The notes under the pieces were generated by a model that saw nothing but the letters and a program-made list of their open reading frames with translations, ran no database searches and was not told where the DNA came from. From contig CM049311.1 in NCBI GenBank assembly GCA_026874595.1, positions 51,525,676 to 51,589,675 on the forward strand: DNA of 64,000 nt, read 5' to 3'. This document shows positions 61,431-64,000 of this stretch, piece after piece. Source of the DNA: Sipunculus nudus. Taxonomy: Eukaryota; Annelida; Sipuncula; Golfingiida; Sipunculidae. Position 1 is the first letter of the stretch. The number at the start of each line of letters is the position of its first letter. The translations under genes were made by a program, and so were the position numbers.

Positions 61431-63247
61431 GACCGCGGATTTGTATATACCTGTACGGCTGTATGAGTTAACCTGTGTTATGACAACACGGACTTGTATT
61501 TACCTGTACGGCTGTATGAGTTGACATGTTTTATGACAACACGGACTTGTATATACCTGTACGGCTGTATGAGTTGACATGTTTTATGACAACACGGACT
61601 TGTATTTACCTGTACGGTTGTATGAGTTGACCTGTTTTTATGACAGCACGGACTTGTATTTACCTGTACGGATGTATGAGTTGACATGTTTATGACAACA
61701 CGGACTTGTATGTACCTGTACGGCTGTATGAGTAAACCTGTCTTATGACAACACGGTCTTGTATATACCTGTACGGCTGTTTGGGATAATCTGTGTTATG
61801 ATCACAAGGACTTGTATGTACCTGTACGGCTGTTTGGGATAATCTGTTTTATGACAACACGGACTTGTATGTACCTATACGGCTGTATAAGCTAACTTGT
61901 TTTATGACAACACGGACTTGTATGTACCTATACGGCTGTATGAATCAACCTGTGGTATGACCCCACGGGCTTGTATATACCTGTACGGCTGTATGCGTTA
62001 TCCTGTTTTATGACCCCCGGGGCTTGTATATATCAGTACGGCTGTATGAGTTAACTTGTTTTATGACAACACGGACTTGTATTTACCTGTACGGCTGTAT
62101 GAGTTAACCTGTTTTATGACCCCACGGGCTTGTATATATCAGTACGGCTGTATGAGTTAACTTGTTTTATGACAACACGGACTTGTATTTACCTGTACGG
62201 CTGTATGAGTTAACCTGTTTTTTGAGAACACATACTTGTATTTACCTGTACGGCTGTATGAGTTAACCTGTTTTATGACAACACGGGCTTGTATTTACCG
62301 GTACGGCTGTATGAGTTAACCTGTATTATGACCACACGGGCTTGTATATACCTGTACGGCTTTATAAATTAACCTGTGTTATGACAACACGGGCTTGTAT
62401 TTACCGGTACGGCTGTATGAGTTAACCTGTATTATGACCACACGGGCTTGTATATACCTGTACGGCTGTATAAATTAACCTGTGTTATGACAACACGGGC
62501 TTGTATTTACCGGTACGGCTGTATGAGTTAACCTGTATTATGACAACACGGGCTTGTATATACCTGTACGCCTGTATAAATTAACCTGTGTTATGACCAC
62601 TCGGGCTTGTATATACCTGTACGGCTGTATGAGTTAACCTGTGTTGTGACCAAACGGACTTGTATTTACCTGTACAGCTGTGTGAGTTAACCAGTTTTAT
62701 GACAACACGGACTTGTATATATCAGTACGGCTGTATAATTTAACCTGTGTTATGACCACTCGGGCTTGTATATACCTGTACGGCTGTATGAGTTAACCTG
62801 TGTTGTGACCAAACGGACTTGTATTTACCTGTACAGCTGTGTGAGTTAACCAGTTTTATGACAACACGGACTTGTTTATATCAGTACTGTATGAATTGAC
62901 CTGTGTTATGACAACACGGGCTTGTATATACCTGTACGGCTGTCTGAGTTAACCTGTGGTATGACCACACGGGCTTGTATATATCAGTACTGTATGAATT
63001 AACCTGTGGTATGACCACACGGGCTTGTATATATCTGTACGACTGCACGAGGCAACCTGTTTTATGACAACACGGGCTTGTATAAACCTGTACGGCTGTA
63101 TGAGTTAACCTGTGTTATGACAACACGGGCTTGTATGTACCTGTACGGCTGTATGAATTAACCTGTGTTATGACCCCACGGGCTTGTATATACCTGTACG
63201 CCTGTATGAGTTAACCCGTTTTATGACAACACGGGCTTGTATATACC
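61431..63247. repeat. 53-bp tandem array, about 34 copies
   Basis: The unit is ACACGGACTTGTATTTACCT, GTACGGCTGTATGAGTTAAC, CTGTTTTATGACA. Copies differ by substitutions (GG(A/G)CTTGTATATA, CTGTGTTATGACC) and a few lack 6-8 bp (about 62886 and 62987). Runs of two-unit similarity (62100-62800) point to higher-order duplication. Period 53 is not a multiple of three and no long frame persists. Confidence 0.95.
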
Positions 63248-63833
63248 CGAAACGCAATTACAACCTAATTTACAACCTTTTCTTATCCTATGTTCGGACT
63301 CTACTTGTTCTTTTATCTTGTACCATTTTATATAATATTTATAACATTGTACTTTTACATCTCACGCCAGCGTATCGGAACAAGGTGATATCTGCTTTCA
63401 GTTGTCTGTAACAATCGGCGTCCGTCAACTAAAGGTCAACATGTTTGGTATACAACACTAGACGGACCATGTGATGACGTCCAAAGCTGTGTTGGTAGAG
63501 TTATATTATGACTGTCCTTTAATCTGAAACTAAGCCCCGTGGCGTGCTCTATTAGGGTCCCTTCAGGGCAGTACTGGCCAACACAAGTCCACACAGGAAA
63601 TATCATATGGTTAAGTGATGATACTGTTTAGTGGGTGGTCAGAGCGAACAAAATTCCAACCACCCGTCGATGTGGGTGATGCAAAATTAACCTTCACTCC
63701 AAACGGAATTGATAAGCTTTGATAGTATCATCTAACTGAGCTTCATTTCCATTTTCTGAGTAATTCCTCCCTAGTATTGTTATGCTAAGAATTTAAGTGG
63801 AATTTGAAAGAGAAATATCCCGAATGATTCACC
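63248..63833. other. Unique DNA, nothing recognised
   Basis: No repeat family or supported exon between the array and the terminal SINE. Confidence 0.5.
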
Positions 63834-64000
63834 GGCTTCTGTGGCTCAGGGGTAGAGCGCAGGACTTAAAGCCGGGAGATCGTGAGTTCGAATCTCATCC
63901 AAGGCGATGAGATTTTTCACGTCGGCCCCAACCCAGGGTGAGCGCTCTGCAGGCTTAATGGGAAGGTCGTGCCCAATGGCCGTGTTTCACTCACAAACGA
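63834..64000 (+). mobile_element. tRNA-derived SINE (family A), at window edge
   Basis: GGCTTCTGTGGCTCAGGGG and TAGAGC form a good A box; GAGTTCGAATCTC is the B box with a GTGAG/CTCAT T-stem. The body GAGATTTTTCACGTCGGCCC ... AGGGTGAGCGCTCTGCA ... GTGTTTCACTCACAAACGA follows. It matches the minus-strand copies at 6664-6833 and, less well, 9551-9690. This copy has the best-preserved promoter of the three and may be the youngest. A few 3' bases may lie beyond the window. Confidence 0.85.

Noticed and set aside
61014-61466. 150-codon + frame
   Set aside because: Runs into the 53-bp array, with no start or splice evidence and biased composition.

Overview
This window looks like AT-rich, repeat-dominated nuclear DNA from an animal, most likely a marine mollusc and probably a bivalve. 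That placement is an inference. It rests on long (AT)n tracts, tRNA-derived SINEs, decayed LINE fragments, solo LTRs, and above all a family of short-ended non-autonomous elements with tandem-repeat cores. This architecture is known from bivalves (pearl-type and Helentron/Helitron-like elements). No prokaryotic operons, CRISPR arrays, rRNA genes or stand-alone tRNA genes were seen.

No complete, recognisable protein-coding gene is visible. Several short blocks look like exons because an open frame coincides with plausible splice sites or with codon use and GC content above the background. The best is a two-exon 3' gene end on + (50069-50269 joined to 50332-50353). Others lie at 3108-3304, 3442-3697, 20292-20406, 22202-22436 (-), 27673-27836, 45006-45411 (-), 47491-47667, 49582-49791 and 60050-60175. 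None could be matched to a family by eye, so they are reported as candidates only.

Layout. 1-4.3 kb: AT-rich DNA with GAGTACT-rich inverted repeats, a perfect 60-bp duplication and two exon-like blocks. 4.3-5.1 kb: an 815-bp solo LTR with a 4-bp target duplication; a sister LTR (824 bp) lies at 51.3-52.1 kb inside an AT microsatellite, and a third, partial copy at 48.0 kb abuts a LINE fragment. 7.7-27 kb: six elements of one terminal family (7.7, 10.9, 12.0, 17.0, 22.8 and 25.2 kb) sharing palindromic ends but carrying different tandem cores (about 150 bp, about 337 bp, or GGTCA-rich). 29.5-37.8 kb: a 32-bp minisatellite and an 0.75-kb dispersed repeat occur on both sides of a segment holding a CpG-rich 504-bp inverted-repeat element. 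38.4-42.4 kb: microsatellites, a head-to-head SINE pair and a 1.09-kb foldback element built on CCCGATCGGG. 45.7-46.7 kb: a 14-copy 70-bp satellite. 48.2-49.0 and 52.4-54.1 kb: decayed LINE pieces. 57.8-59.5 kb: a 75-bp array whose length keeps long repeat-coded frames open. 61.4-63.2 kb: a roughly 34-copy 53-bp array. The window ends in a tRNA-derived SINE.

The parts do not form a pathway. The most notable structure is the modular element family in the first 27 kb, where one pair of ends carries interchangeable tandem cores, together with the foldback element at 41.2-42.3 kb.
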